The notes: generated by a model not told the origin, from the sequence alone. Shown: positions 1 through 12,509, numbered from the stretch's first letter. The stretch: 64,000 bases of DNA from Cymbidium sinense (GCA_021442155.1 CM038216.1:83920945-83984944), one strand, 5' to 3'. Translations and numbers: made by a program.

Positions 1-143
1 CACCACCTCCATATCCACCAGCACTTCCAGATCCCCAACCACCACTATGATAATTTTTTACTTAACCTTCGCCTCCACGGCTAGATCTAGACTGAGCCTA
101 GTTGACGGTGATGTTCTAGTGATCAAGGTTCTATGCATTCTTA
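1..143 (-). pseudogene. GRP 3'-fragment island a1 (cut by window start)
   Basis: This is the upstream part of a retrocopied fragment of a plant glycine-rich RNA-binding protein (GRP7/GRP8-like class, RRM plus glycine-rich tail). On the minus strand it begins at the junction with the telomere-like repeat near 143. It then encodes a remnant of the RRM end (the segment that reads NLDGRNITVN in better copies), followed by the first glycine-rich residues. The rest lies outside the window. It is nearly identical to 10114-10257, which shows that position 1 lies inside the ~10.1 kb duplicated block. It cannot be functional because most of the RRM is absent and the frame carries stops. Confidence 0.8.
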
Positions 144-2019
144 GGGTTTAGGGTTAGTTTATGGTTTAGGGTAAGTTTACCATTTATGGCTTAAGGTTTA
201 GGGTTTAGGGTTTTAGGTTTTAGGTTTTAAGGTTTAGGGATTAGGGTTTAGGGTGTAGGGTTAAGGGTTTAAGGTTTATTATTTAAGGTTTAGGGTTTAA
301 GGGTTTAGGTTTTAGGGTTTAGGGTTTAAGGTTTAGGGTTTAGGGTTTAGGGTTTAGAGTTTAAGGTTTAGGGTTTAGGGTTGTAGGTTTAGGGTTTAGG
401 GTTTAGGGTTAGTTTTAGGGTTTAGGGTTTAGGATTTAAGGTTTAGGTAATTTAATAAAATTAAGTAAACCCAATGGTTTAGTTTATTTAGTTTATTATT
501 ATTTATTTTAGTTTATTTTATTTAGGTTTATTTATTTTTATTTAGCTTACTCTATTTATTTTAGGTTTATTTATTTTAGTTTATTTTTTTAGGTTCAAGT
601 TTTTTTTTAGTTGAGTTTTATTTTATTTTTTTAGGTTTAGGTTTTATTTTTACTTTTAGGTTTAGGTTGGTTTTATTTAATTTTTTTAGGTGTAAGTTTT
701 AGGATTTTATTTTAGGTTTATTTTAGGTTAGTTTAGGGTTTAGGGTTAGTTTATCATCACGTTTAAGGTTTAGGGTTTATGGTTTTAGGTTGTGGTTTAA
801 GGTTGGGATTAGTTTAGAGGGTCCAGAGTTTAGGGTTTAAGGTTTGTTGTTTAGGGTTTATGGTGGGTTTAGGGTCACGGTTTAGAGTTTAAGGTTTAGG
901 GTTTATGATTTAGGGTTTAGGGTTTAGGGTTTAGGGGTCCGTGGTTTAGTGGGGTCAGTAGCTTTAGGTTTTTTTATGATTAGAGGGTTTAGGCTTTAGG
1001 ATGTAGGTTTAGGTAATTTAAAAAAATATTAAGTAAACTTATTGGTTTAGGTTTATTTAGTTTATTTTTATTTATTTGAGTTTAATTTATGTTTTATTTT
1101 TATTTAGGTTTATTTATTTTTATTTAGCTTAGTATATTTATTTTAGGTTTATTTATTTAATTTAGGTTTTCTATTTTAGTTTTTTTTAGGTTCAAGTTTA
1201 TTTTTTTAGTTGAGTTTTATTTTTATTTTATTTTTTAGGTTTAGGTTTTATTTTTTATTTTTAGGTTTAGGGTTTGGTTTTTATTTTATTTTTTTAGGTG
1301 TAGGTTTTAGGATTTTATTTTAGGTTTATTTTTAGGTTTTAGTTTTTAGTTTAGGTTTAAGTTTATTTTATATTATTTAGTTTAGGTTTAGGTTTAGCTT
1401 TAGTTTATTTTAAGTTTAGGTTTAGGATTTATTTATTTTAGTTTAGTTTAGTTTATTTTTGATTTAGGTTTATTTTATTTTGTTTATTTTATTTTTATTT
1501 TAGGTTTATGATTTTTTTAGTTTAGGGTTTAGGTATTATTTTTTATTTATTATTCAATTTTATTTTTATGTTTATTTTATAGGTTTAGGTTTTTATTTTA
1601 TTTTATTTTTGGTTTATTTATTTTTATTTTAGGTTTAATTTTATTTTATTTAGGTTTTTTATTTTTTAGTTTAGTTTAGGTTTTTATTTATTTTATTTTT
1701 ATTTAGTTTTTATTTTTTATTTATATTTTCTTTTAGGTTTGGGTTCAGGTTTAGGTTTTAGTTTATGTTTTTATTTTATTTTATTTTTTTATTTTATTTT
1801 GGTTTATGATTTTTAATTTATTTTATTTATTGGTTTTAGTTAGTTTAGGTTTAGGTTTTTATCTTTTTAGGGTTTAGGGTTTAGGGTTTATGGGTTTAGA
1901 GTTTAGGATTTGGGGTTTAGGGTTTAGGGTTTAGGGTTTAAGTTTTAGGTTTAGGGTTTAAGTTTTAGTTTAGGGTTTAGGTTTTGGGGTTTAGGGTTTA
2001 AGATTTAGGGTTTAAGATT
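144..2019 (+). repeat. Telomere-like TTTAGGG array with T-rich blocks
   Basis: Degenerate TTTAGGG units dominate 144-450, 720-1015 and 1865-2015. Between them lie TTTA/TTTTA-rich stretches (about 480-720 and 1040-1865). The recurring landmark AATTAAGTAAAC occurs at 459-470, with a variant near 1027-1038. The G-rich strand is +. No gene is visible. The stretch 450-1000 differs from its duplicate at 10570-11130 by scattered deletions and substitutions. Confidence 0.9.
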
Positions 2020-2471
2020 TTATTTCATTTCATGAACCAAGTAGCACCCCAACATTTCTAAGACACAAGTGATGACATAGATAAAAAATGAGCACCCATA
2101 GAAAAAATTAAAAACCTTAGATAAGTAGATCTGTCTCTACTATAAAAACACAGTTCCATTCGCAGTAGATCGGATCAGCCATTCTTCAGTTTCTCTTATT
2201 CCCATCAGAATCACCCCCGCCTCTCGAGTAGTAAGATCCACCATCATATCCCCGATGTCTCCCTCCTCTGCCACCATGGCTGTAACCTTCCTTTCTCCTC
2301 CCACCTCCATAACCACCACTGCTCCGACCACCACCTCCATATCCACCAGCACTTCTAGATCCCCCACCATAACTACGATAATCGTTGCCTCCACCTTTGC
2401 CTCCACTGCCAGATTTAGACTAAGCCAAGTTGACGGTGGTGTTCCTGCCATCAAGGTTCTACCCATTCTTA
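2020..2471 (-). pseudogene. GRP 3'-fragment island b1
   Basis: This is a retrocopy of the 3' part of a plant glycine-rich RNA-binding protein mRNA. Read on the minus strand from 2471 it gives the end of the RRM (NG-stop-NLDGRNTTVN), then a tail of GGYGGG, SSGGYGGGRR and SYYSRGGG blocks, the terminal SDGNKRN and a stop. A 3' UTR-like stretch follows, down to about 2020. The N-terminal ~70 residues of the RRM, with RNP1 and RNP2, are missing. In-frame TAG codons replace at least two expected CAG codons (MNGQ-like and AQSK-like positions). The glycine-rich tail frame is otherwise well kept. No A-run survives at the 3' edge, where the repeat resumes at TTTTATTTCATTTC. This is a non-functional unit of the composite satellite. 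Confidence 0.85.
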
Positions 2472-5400
2472 GGATTTAGGGTTAGTTTAGGGTTCAGGGT
2501 TTATGGTTTAGGGTTAGTTTACCATTTAGAGTTTAGGGTTAGTTTAGGGTTTGGGGTTTAAGGTTTTGGGTTTAGGGTTTTAGGGCTTAGGGTTTAGGGT
2601 TTAGGGTTTAGGGTTTGGGGTTTAGGGTTTAGTGTTTAAGGGTTTAGTGTTCTAGGTTTAGGGTTTAGGGTTTAGGATTTTGGGTTTAGGGGTTTAGTGT
2701 TCAAGGTCGTATGTTTAGGGTTGTAGGTTTAGGGTTGTAGGTTTAGGGTTGAGGGTTTAGGTTTTAGGATTTAGGGTTTAGGCATTTTAAATAAAAATTA
2801 AGTAAACCTGTAGATTTATGTTTATTTAGTTTATTTTTTATTTATTCTAGTTTATTTGATTTTTTATTTTTATTTAGGTTTATTTTTTTATTTAGTTTAG
2901 TTTATTTATTTTTAGGTTTATTTATTTTAATTTAGATTTTTTATTTTGGTTTATTTTTAGGTTCAAGTTTATTTTTTAGTTGAGTTTTATTTTTATTTTA
3001 TTTTTTAGGTTTAGGTTTAGGTTTTTATTTTTTATTTTTAGGTTTAGGTTTTATGTTTTTATTTTAGGTTTATTTTTAGGTTTTATTTTTTAGTTTAGGT
3101 TTACATTTATTTTTAGTTTAATTTATTTTAATTAGTTTAGGGTTTAAGTTTAGTTTATTTTAGGTTTAGTTTTATGTTTTATTTATTTTAGTTTAGCTTA
3201 TTTTAATTTAGGTTTATGTTTATTTTATTTTTATTATTTTAGGTTTAGCTTTTTTTTTAGTTTAGGGTTTAAATTTTATTTTTTATTTACATTTAGTTTA
3301 TTTTTTAGGTTTAGGTTTTTATTTAGTTTTTATTTTATTTTATTTTAGCTTTATTTTATTCTTATTCTACGTTTAGTTTTTTTTATTTAGGTTTTTCATC
3401 CTTAGGTTTATTTTATTTTTTAGTTTAGTTTAGGTTTTTATTTATTTTATTTTAGTTTATTTTTATTTTTTGTTTTATTTTATTTTTAGGTTTAGGTTTA
3501 GGTTTTAGTATAGTTTTTTATTTTATTTTAATTTATTTGTTTTATTTATGTTTAGTTTATTTATTTATTTTATTATTAGGTTTTATTTAGTTTAGGTTTA
3601 GGATTTTAGATTTTTACGGTTGAGGGTTCAGAGTTTAAGGTTTAAAGTTTATGATTTTAGGGTTTATGGTTTTGAGTTAGGGTTTAGGGTTTAGGGTTTA
3701 GGGTTTAAAGATTAGGTTTAGCTTAGGGTTTAGGTTTAGTTTAGGGATTAGGGTTTAGTCTTTAGGGTTTTGGGTTTTTTGGGGTTTAGGGTTCAGGGTT
3801 TGTTTAGGGTCTAGGGTTTAGGATTTTAGGGTTTATGGTTTAGGGTTTAGGGTTGAAGGTTTAGGATTTAGGGTTTATGGTTTAAGGTTTAGGGTTCTAT
3901 GTTTGGGGTTGTAGGTTTAGGGTTTAAGGTTTGGGGTTAATTTTAGGGTTTAGGGTTTTAGATTTAGAGATTAGAGTTAGGGTTTAGGGTTTAGGGGTGT
4001 TTTTTTTAAAATTAAGTAAACCCATAGGTTTAGGTTTATTTAGTTAATTTTTTATTATTATTTAGGTTTATTTTATATTTTTATTTAGTTGAGTTAATTT
4101 ATTTTAGGTTTATTTATTTTAGATTAGGTTTTTCCTATTAGTTTAGTTTTTAGGTTTAGGTTTGTGTTTATGCTTATTTTTGAGGTTTAGGTTTTATATT
4201 TTATTTTTAGGTTTAGGTTTAGGCTTTTATTTTATTTTTCTAGGCTTAGATTTTAGGTATTTATTTTAGGTTTATTTTTAGGTTTTATTTTTTAGTTTAG
4301 GTTTAGGTTTAGGTTTATTTTTAGTTTCTATTATTTTGTTTAGTTTACGGTTTAGGTTTAGTTTATTTTCTATTTAGGTTTAGGTTTTATTTATTTTTGT
4401 TTAGTTTACTTTAGTTTAGGTTTATGTTCATTTTATTTTGTTTATTTTAGGTTTAGTTTTTTTTTGTTTTTTTTTGCTTAGGGTTTAGGCTTTATTTTAT
4501 TTATTTATTTTAAGTTTATTTTTAGGTTTAAGTTTTTATTTAGATTTTATTTTATTTTATTTTAGGTTTATTTTATTTTTATTTTACATTTAATTTTAAG
4601 TTTATTTAGGTTTTTTATTTTTAGATTTATTTTATTTTTTAGTTTTGTTTAGGTTTTTATTTACATTTAGGTTTAGGTTTAGATTTAGGTTTAGGATTTA
4701 GCATAGGCTTCTATTTTTATTTTATTTTTATATTTTTTTTATGTTTAGGTTTATTTATTTTTTTTATTTTCAAGCTTTATTTAGTTTTGGTTTAGGTTTT
4801 TAGGCATTTTGGGATTAGGGTTTAGGGTTTAGGGCTTGGGGTTTAGGGTTTAAGGTTTAGAGTTTAGGGTTTAGGCTTTTAAGGTTTAGCGTTTAGTGTT
4901 TATGGTTGTAGGTTTAGGGTTTAGGGTTAGTTTAGGTGTTCAGGGTTTAGGGTTAGGATTTTTTTCTTAAATTAAGTAAACTCATAGGTTTTGGTTTATT
5001 CATTTAATTTTTATTTATTTTAGTTTATTTTTCTAGTTTATTTTTATTTTTATTGAGTTTAGTTTATTTTTTTTATGTTTATTTATTTTTGTTTAGGTTT
5101 TTTTAGTTTAATTTTGAAGTTTAGGTTTAGGTTTAGTTTTATTTTTTAGTTTAGTTAATTTTTATTTTATTTTTTAGGTTTAGGTTTTATTTGTTATTTG
5201 TAGGTTTAGGTTTTCGCTTTTATTTTGTTTTTTTGGTTTAGGTTTTCGGTTTTTATTTTAGGTTTATTTTTAGGTTTTATTTTTTAGTTTAGGTTTAGGT
5301 TTATTTTTAGTTTATTTTATTTTATTTAGGGTTTAAGTTTAGGTTTGGGTAGGTATAAGTTTTATTTATTTTAGTTTAGGTTTAGGTTCATTTTATTTTT

Positions 5401-5935
5401 ATTTTAGGTTTAGGTTTTTTTTATTTTAGGATTTAGGTTTTATTTTTAATTTATTTTTAGGTTTTATTTTTAGGTTTATTTTTTAGTTTTAGGTTTTTAT
5501 TTAGTTTTTATTTTATTTTATTCTAGCTTTATTTTATTTTTATTTTAAGTTTAGTTTTAATTTTATTTAGGTTTTTTGTATTTTGTTTAGTTTAGATTTT
5601 TAATTATTTTATTTTAGTTTAGTTTTTTTTAATTTTATTTTATTTTTAAGTTTAGGTTTAGGTTTAAGTTTAGGTTTTTATTTATTTTTAGGGTTTTTAT
5701 TTATTTTTGTTAGGTTTTATTTAGTTTAAGTTTAGGGTTTTAGCTTTTTAGGGTTTGGGGTTTAGGGTTTAAGGTTTAGGGTTTAGGGCTTAGGGTTTAG
5801 GATTTAGGTTTTAGGTTTTAGGGTTTAGGGTTTAGGATTTTAGGGTTTAGGGTTTAGGATTTTGGGTTTAGGGTTTTTAGGGTTTAGGGTTTAGGTTTTA
5901 GTTCAAAGTCTCATGTTTTAGTTTAAAGTTTAGGA
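2472..5935 (+). repeat. Telomere-like array with T-rich blocks
   Basis: TTTAGGG-rich blocks lie at about 2472-2790, 3600-4000, 4800-4965 and 5740-5935, separated by TTTA/TTTTA-rich DNA. The landmark AAATTAAGTAAAC occurs near 2797-2807, 4010-4022 and 4969-4981, each followed by a CATAGG/TGTAG-type sequence and then T-rich DNA. This gives a period close to 1 kb. No gene is visible. Confidence 0.9.
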
Positions 5936-6447
5936 TTTTTTATTTTTTTTTTTATTTTTTTGTAATAGAGAATAAATTTAGATTCAAAATTTCTTCTTTT
6001 CAATTTGATCAACCATGTAACACACCAAGTTTTCTAAGACACAAGCAATGACATAGATGAAAAATGAGCACACATAGAGTAAATCGTAAACCCTAGATAT
6101 TTAGAACCATGTCTACTGTAAAGACATAGTTTCATAAGCTGCAGATCGGATCGGCCATTCTTCCGTTTCTCCAGTTCCTATTAGAACCACCTCAACTTCT
6201 CGAGTAGCGTGATCTACCATCGTATCCCTGATCTCTCCCTCCGCCACCACCACGACTGTAACCTCCATCACTCCTCCCACCTTCATAACCACCACTACTC
6301 TAACCACCACCTCCATATCCACCAACACCTCCAGATCCTCAACCACCACTGCGATAACCGCCGCCTCCACCTTCGCCTCTACCACAAGATCTAGATTGAG
6401 CCTAGTTGATGGTGATGTTCCTGGCGTCAAGGTTCTACCCATTCTTA
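5936..6447 (-). pseudogene. GRP 3'-fragment island c1, with poly-A remnant
   Basis: This is a retrocopied 3' fragment of a glycine-rich RNA-binding protein. The minus strand reads NG-stop-NLDARNITIN, then TAG where other copies have CAG, then AQSRSCG. A glycine-rich tail follows with GGYRSGG, GGVGGYGGGG, SDGGYSRGGGGRDQGYDG and GGSNRNWRN blocks. Four internal stops are present, and the natural stop is changed (TGA to GGA). The 3' UTR runs to about 5972. It ends in an interrupted A-run on the minus strand, seen as T-run 5936-5971 on +. This is the clearest poly-A tail of any island and shows that the copy came from a processed mRNA. The RRM core is missing. Confidence 0.87.
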
Positions 6448-8097
6448 GTGTTTAGGTTTAATAAGTTTTAGGGTATATGTTTGTTTTTTAATTTATTTAG
6501 TTACTTTAGGCTTAGGTTTAGGGTTTGGGGTTAAGTTTTTAGGTTTAGGATTTAGGGTTTAGGATTTAGGGTTTAAGGTTTAAGATTTTAGGGTTTATGA
6601 ATTTAGGGTTTATGGTTTAGCATTTAGGGTTTTAGGGTTTAGGGTTTTAGGGTTAGGGTTTAGGGTTTTAAGGGTTTAGGGTTAATTTAGGGTTTAGGCT
6701 TTATAGTTTAGGGTTTTTAAGATTTTGGGTTTTGGGTTTTGGCTTAGTTTACAGTTAGGGTTTTAGGTTATAGGGTTTAGGGTTTACGGTCTAGGGTTTA
6801 GGGTTAGGGTTAGGGTTTAAGGTAGTGTTTAGAGTTTAAGGTTAGTTAAAGGTTTAGGGTGGTAGATTTAGGGCTGTAGGTTTAGGGTTTAGGGTTATTT
6901 TTTGGGTTTATAGTTTAGGATTTAAGCTTTTGGGTTTAGGGTTTACATTTTTTTTAAAAATTTAGTAAACCGATAGGTTTAGGTTTATTTAGTTTTTTAA
7001 GTTTATTTTTTATTTATTTTAGTTTATTTTATTTTTAATTTTATTTAGGTTTGTTTTTATTTTTCTTTAGTTTAGTTTATTTATTTTAGTTTAGGTTTTC
7101 TGTTTTGATTTTTTTTAAGCATAAATTTAGGTTTATGTTTATTTTTTAGTTGAGTTTTATTTTTATTTTATTTTTAAGGTTTAGGTTTTATTTTATATTT
7201 TTAGTTTTAGGTTTATGTTTTTATTTTATTTTTTTAGGTTTAGGTTTTAGGTTTTTATTTGAGGTTTATTTTTAGGTTTCATTTTTTAATTTTGGCTTAG
7301 GTTTATTTTTTGTTTATTTTATTTTATTTAGTTTATGGTTTAGGTTAAATTTATTTTAGTTTAGGTTTAAGTTTATTTAAAATTTGTATATATTAGGTTT
7401 AGGTTTTTTTTTGTTAGTTTAGGGTTTAAGTTTTATTTTTTATTTATTTTAAGATTTTATTTTTAGGTTTATTTTTTTAGGTATATTTATTTTAGTTAAG
7501 TTTTTTTTTATTTTAGTTTTATTTTTTAGGTTTATGTTTATTTTTTTAGTTGAGTTTTATTTTTTTTTTATTTTTTAGGATTAGATTTTATTTTTTATTT
7601 TTAGGTTTAGGTTTAGGATTTTATTTTATTTTTTTAGGTTTAAGTTTTAGGTTTATATTTTTGGTTTATTTTTAGGTTTTATTTTTTAATTTATGTTTAG
7701 GTTTATTTTTTGTTTATTTAATTTTATTTAGGGTTTTAGTTTAGGTTTTGGTTCAATTTGTTTTTGGTTTAAGCTTAAGATTTATTTATTTTAATTTAGA
7801 TTAGTTTAGTTTAGGTTTAAGTTTATTTTATTTTTATTTTAGGTTTATTTTTTTTAGTTTAGGGCTTAGGTTTTTTATTTATTTTATTTTAGGATTTAAT
7901 TAGCTCAGGTTTTGGTTTTTAACTTTTTAGCATTTACAATTTAGGGTTTAGTTTATGTTTTAGGTTTTAGGATTTAGGGTTTAGGGCTTTAGGCTTTTAG
8001 GGTTTATTATTCAGGGTTTAGGGTTTAGGGTTTAGGGCTTAGGGTTTAGGTTTTAGGTATAGGGTTCAAGTTTTAGTTTAGGGTTTATGGTTTAAGG
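6448..8097 (+). repeat. Telomere-like array with T-rich blocks
   Basis: Degenerate TTTAGGG fills about 6520-6945 and 7920-8095, with T-rich DNA between. The landmark is present as AAATTTAGTAAACCGATAGG near 6958. Two similar T-rich sub-blocks (about 7130-7330 and 7540-7740) share the order TTTTTTAGTTGAGTTTTATTT, then GGTTTAGG, suggesting an internal duplication of about 400 bp. No gene is visible. Confidence 0.88.
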
Positions 8098-8586
8098 TTT
8101 TTTTAATAGAGAATAAATTCAGATTCAACATTTCTTCTTTTTGATTTCATCAACCAAGTAGCACCCCAAGTTTTCTAAGACACAAGCGATGACATAGATA
8201 AAAAATGAGCACCCATAGAGAAAATCAAAAACCCTTGATAAGTAGAACTGTCACTACTATAAGACATAATTCCATAAGTTGCAGAGCGGATTGATCGTTC
8301 TTCAGCTTCTCCAGTTACCATCAGAACCTCCTCTGCCTCTCGAGTAGCGAGATCTGCCATCGTATCCCCGTTCTCTCCCTCCTCCACCACCATGGCTGTA
8401 ACCTCCGTCGTTCCTCCCACCTCCATAACCACCACTACTCCGACCACCACTTTCATATCCACCAGCACCTCCATATCCCCCACCACCACTACGATAACTA
8501 CCACCTCTGCCTTACCACCACCCCCAAATTTAGACTAAGCCTAGTTGACGATGTTATTCCTGCCATCAAGGTTTTTCCCATCTTTA
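8098..8586 (-). pseudogene. GRP 3'-fragment island d1
   Basis: This is a retrocopied 3' fragment of a glycine-rich RNA-binding protein. The minus strand starts at the usual junction, here slightly altered (AAAGATGGG), and gives NLDGRN, a TAG at the CAG position, and then a frameshift. The tail continues in another frame: a 109-codon open stretch covers 8175-8504 but is not in the GRP frame throughout. The 3' UTR ends at CTCTATTAAAAAAA (T-run 8098-8104 on +). The copy is more decayed than island c. It is non-functional because it lacks the RRM core and has a shifted frame. Confidence 0.82.
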
Positions 8587-9802
8587 GGGTTTAGGGTTAG
8601 TTTATGGTTTATGGTTTGGGGTATAGGGTTTATGGTTTACGGGTTTAGGGTTCAAGGTTTAGGGTTAGGGTTTTAGGGTTTAGGGTTTAGGGTTTAGGGT
8701 TGTAAGTTTAGGGTTGTATGTTTAGTGTTTAGGGTTTAGGGCTAGTTTTAAGTTTTAGGGTTTAGGGTTTAGGGTTTAGGATTTAGGGTTTAGATTTTTT
8801 TTAATTAAGTAAAACGGTAGGTTTAGGTTTATTTAGTCTATTTTTTATTTATTTGAGTTTATTTTATTTTTTTTATTTAGGTTTTTTTTTTATTTTGATT
8901 TAGTTTATTATATTTATTTTAGGTTTATTTATTTTAGTTTAGGTTTTTTATTTTATTTAATTTTTTATTTTTAGGTTTATTTTTTAGTTGAGTTTTTTTT
9001 ATTTTTTATGTTTAAGTTTTATTTTTTATTTTTAGGTTTTGGTTTAGGTTTCTATTTCATTTTTTTAGGTTTAAGTTTTAGGTTTTTATTTTTGGTTTAT
9101 TTTTAGGTTTTATTTTATAGTTTATGTTTTGGTTTATTTTTAGTTTATGTTATTTTATTTAGTTTAGGTTTAGGTCTAGGTTTAGTTTATTTTAGAATTA
9201 ATTTAAAAATTTATTTATTTTAGTTTAGTTTATTTTAGTTTAAGTTTAGGTTTTTCTTATTTTGTTTTTTTATTATTATTTTAGGTTCAGGAATTTTTTA
9301 GTTTAGGATTTAGGTTTTATTTATTATTTATTATTCGGGTTTATTTTTAGTTTTCATTTTTTCGGTTTAAGTTTTTATTTAGTTCTTATTTTATTTTATT
9401 TTAGGTTTATTTTATTTTTATTTTAGGTTTAGTTTTAATTTTCTTTAGGTTTTTCATTTTTTAGTTTAGTTTATCTATGTATTTATTTTATTTCAGTTTA
9501 GTTTTATTTTTTATTTGTATTTTCTATTTAGGTTTAGCTTTAGGTTTAGGTTTTAGTTTATGTTTTATTTATTTTATTTTATTTATTTTATTTTATTTTA
9601 GGTTTTTTTATTTATTTTATTTTTGATTTTATTTAATTTAGGTTTAAGTTTTTAGCTTTTTAACACTTAGGGTTTAGGGTTTAGGGTTTAGGTTTTAGAG
9701 TTTGGGGTTTATGGTTTTGGGTTTAGGTTTTAGGTTTAGGGTTTAAAGTTTAGTTTAGGGTTTAGGGTTTGGGGTTTAGGATTTGGGATTTAGGGTTTAA
9801 GG
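8587..9802 (+). repeat. Telomere-like array between islands d1 and a2
   Basis: TTTAGGG-type DNA covers 8587-8800, the landmark AATTAAGTAAAACGGTAGG lies near 8803, T-rich DNA covers 8830-9660, and TTTAGGG-type DNA returns at 9665-9802. This is the linker between the two copies of the ~10.1 kb duplicated block. No gene is visible. Confidence 0.88.
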
Positions 9803-10257
9803 TTTCTTTTTGATTTCATTAACCAAGTAGCACTGTAACTTTTCTAAGACACAAGTAATGACATAGATAAAAAATGAGCACCCATAGAGAAACTTAAAAA
9901 CCCTAGATAAGTAGAACCATCTGTACTATCAAGATGCAGTTCCATTAGCAGCAGATCTGATCAGTCGTTCTTCAGTTTCTCTCATTCCCATCAGAACTAC
10001 CCCTGCCTCTCGAGTAGTGAGATCCGCCATCATATCCCCAATCTCTCCCTCCGCCACCACCATGGTTGTAACCACCTTTGCTCTTCCACTTCCACAACCA
10101 CCACTGCTCTGACCACCACCTCCATATCCACCAGCACTTCCAGATCCCCAACCACCACTATGATAATTTTTGACTTAACCTTCGCCTCCACGGCTAGATC
10201 TAGACTGAGCCTAGTTGACGGTGATGTTCCTGTCATCAAGGTTCTATGCATTCTTAT
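9803..10257 (-). pseudogene. GRP 3'-fragment island a2
   Basis: This is a retrocopied 3' fragment of a glycine-rich RNA-binding protein. The minus strand reads NA-stop-NLDDRNITVN, TAG, AQSRSSRGG. The tail then has SGSAGGYGGGGQSSGG, after which a frameshift near the GSGRA segment moves the rest of the tail to another frame. The 3' UTR is shortened: the retrocopy ends within AAATCAAAAAGAAAC, next to telomere-like repeat, without a long A-run. It is the full-length counterpart of the island cut by the window start. It is non-functional. Confidence 0.84.
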
Positions 10258-12109
10258 GGTTTAGGGTTAGTTTAGGGTTTAGGGTTTATGGTTTAGGGTG
10301 AGTTTACCATTTATGGCTTAAGGTTTAGGGTTTAGGGTTTTAGGTTTTAGGGTTTAAGGTTTAGGGATTAGGGTTTAGGGTGTAGGGTTTAAGGTTTGTT
10401 ATTTAGGGTTTAGGGTTTAAGGGTTTAGGTTTTAGGGTTTAGGGTTTAAGGTTTAGGGTTTAGGGTTTAGGGTTTAGAGTTTAAGGTTTAGGGTTTAAGG
10501 TTTAGGGTTGTAGGTTTAGGGTTTAGGGTTTAGGGTTAGTTTTAGGGTTTAGGGTTTAGGATTTAAGGTTTAGGTAATTTAATAAAAATTAAGTAAACCT
10601 AATGGTTTAGGTTTATTTAGTTTATTATTATTTATTTTAGTTTATTTTATTTAGGTTTATTTATTTTTATTTAGCTTACTCTATTTATTTTAGGTTTATT
10701 TATTTTAGTTTATTTTTTTAGGTTCAAGTTTTTTTTTAGTTGAGTTTTATTTTTATTTTATTTTTTTAGGTTTAGGTTTTATTTTTTACTTTTAGGTTTA
10801 GGTTTTGGTTTTTATTTAATTTTTTTAGGTGTAAGTTTTAGGATTTTATTTTAGGTTTATTTTTAGGTTAGTTTAGGGTTTAGGGTTAGTTTATCATTTA
10901 CAGTTTAAGGTTTAGGGTTTATGGTTTTAGGTTTTAGGGTTTAAGGTTTTGGGATTAGGGTTTAGGGTCTAGAGTTTAGGGTTTAAGGTTTGTTGTTTAG
11001 GGTTTATGGTTTAAGGGTTTAGGGGGTTTAGAGTTTAAGGTTTAGGGTTTATGATTTAGGGTTTAGGGGTTTAGGGGTTTAGGGTTCAGGGTTTAGTGTT
11101 TAGGGTTGTAGCTTTAGGTTTTAGGGTTTATGATTAGTTTTAGGGTTTAGGCTTTAGGATGTAGGGTTTAGGTAATTTAATAAAATATTAAGTAAACTTA
11201 TTGGTTTAGGTTTATTTAGTTTATTTTTATTTATTTGAGTTTAATTTATGTTTTATTTTTATTTAGGTTTATTTATTTTTATTTAGCTTAGTATATTTAT
11301 TTTAGGTTTATTTATTTAATTTAGGTTTCTATTTTAGTTTTTTTAGGTTCAAGTTTATTTTTTTAGTTGAGTTTTATTTTTATTTTATTTTTTAGGTTTA
11401 GGTTTTATTTTTTAATTTTAGGTTTAGGTTTTGGTTTTTATTTTATTTTTTTAGGTGTAGGTTTCAGGATTTTATTTTAGGTTTTAGTTTTTAGTTTAGG
11501 TTTAAGTTTATTTTATATTATTTAGTTTAGGTTTAGGTTTGGCTTTAGTTTATTTTAAGTTTAGGTTTAGGATTTATTTATTTAGTTTAGTTTATTTTGA
11601 TTTAGGTTTATTTTATTTTGTTTATTTTATTTTATTTTAGGTTTATGATTTTTTTTAGTTTAGGTATTATTTTTATTTATTATTCAATTTTATTTTATGT
11701 TTATTTTATAGGTTTAGGTTTTATTTTATTTTATTTTTGGTTTATTTATTTTATTTTAGGTTTAATTTTATTTTATTTAGGTTTTATTTTTTTAGTTTAG
11801 TTTAGGTTTTTTTATTTATTTTATTTTATTTAGTTTTTTATTTATTTATATTTTCTTTAGGTTTGGGTTGTTTAGGTTTTAGTTTATGTTTTATTTTATT
11901 TTATTTTTTATTTTATTTTTTTATGATTTTAATTTATTTTATTTATTGGTTTTAGTTAGTTTAGGTTTTATCTTTAGGTTTAGGGTTTAGGGTTTATGGG
12001 TTTAGAGTTTAGTGGGGTTTAGTAGGGTTTTTTGTTTTGTGGTTTAAGTTTTAGGGTTTTAGTTGTGGTTTAGTTTTGGGGTTTAGGGTTTAAGATTTAG
12101 GGTTTAAGA
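10258..12109 (+). repeat. Telomere-like array (duplicate of 144-2019)
   Basis: This stretch aligns block by block with 144-2019. TTTAGGG-rich DNA lies at 10258-10570 and 10870-11165. The landmark occurs near 10587-10598 and 11187-11198, and T-rich DNA covers 11200-11950. Up to about 11200 this copy is cleaner than the first one. From about 12010 it becomes irregular. A 60-codon open stretch at 11618-11800 is only a translation of TTTA/TTTTA repeat. Confidence 0.9.
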
Positions 12110-12509
12110 TTTTATTTCATTTCATGAACCAAGTAGCACCCCAACATTTCTAAGACACAAGTGATGACATATAAAAAATGAGCACCCATAGAAAAATTAA
12201 AACCTTAGATAAGTAGATCTGCTCTACTAAAAAACACAGCCCCATTCGCAGATCGATCACCATTCTTCGCTCTTATTCCCATCAATCACCCCGAGTAGTA
12301 AGATCCACCATCATATCCCCGATGTCTCCTCTCCTCCACCATGGTGTAACCTTCCTTTCTCCTCCCACCTCCATAACCACCACACTCTCACCACCACCTC
12401 CATATCCACCAAAGACTTCTAGATCCCCACCATAATGCGCTCCACCTCCACCGTGATTTAGACTGCCAAGTTGACTGGTGCCCCGCCATCAAGGTTCTAC
12501 CCATTCTTA
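12110..12509 (-). pseudogene. GRP 3'-fragment island b2 (heavily deleted)
   Basis: This is the duplicate of the island at 2020-2471. It can be recognised by the shared 3' UTR text, the CTCCATAACCACCAC glycine-rich tail and the same junction (CCCATTCTTAGGATTTAG). It is about 50 bp shorter, through many small deletions spread over the whole island, for example in the segments matching 2160-2225 and 2360-2440. No reading frame survives. The distribution of deletions continues into the neighbouring repeat, so it may reflect consensus errors in the assembly rather than true decay. Confidence 0.8.

Noticed and set aside
2140..2466. Minus-strand 108-codon Val/Met/Glu-rich frame starting MGRTLMAGT
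   Set aside because: It is an off-frame reading of the GRP fragment. The true GRP frame (NLDGRN...SDGN) lies one base apart and carries stops. The same holds for 6113-6442, 8175-8504, 10030-10251, 15910-16095 and 59205-59441.
2255..2479. Plus-strand 74-codon Thr/Ser-rich open frame
   Set aside because: It is the antisense of the glycine-rich tail of GRP island b1. GGT/GGA codons read as ACC/TCC on the other strand. Similar frames at 6209, 15937 and 59257 have the same origin.
11618..11800. Hydrophobic 60-72 codon frames (also 40692-40910 and 50495-50710)
   Set aside because: They are translations of TTTA/TTTTA repeats into Phe, Leu, Ile and Tyr. They resemble membrane proteins only by composition.
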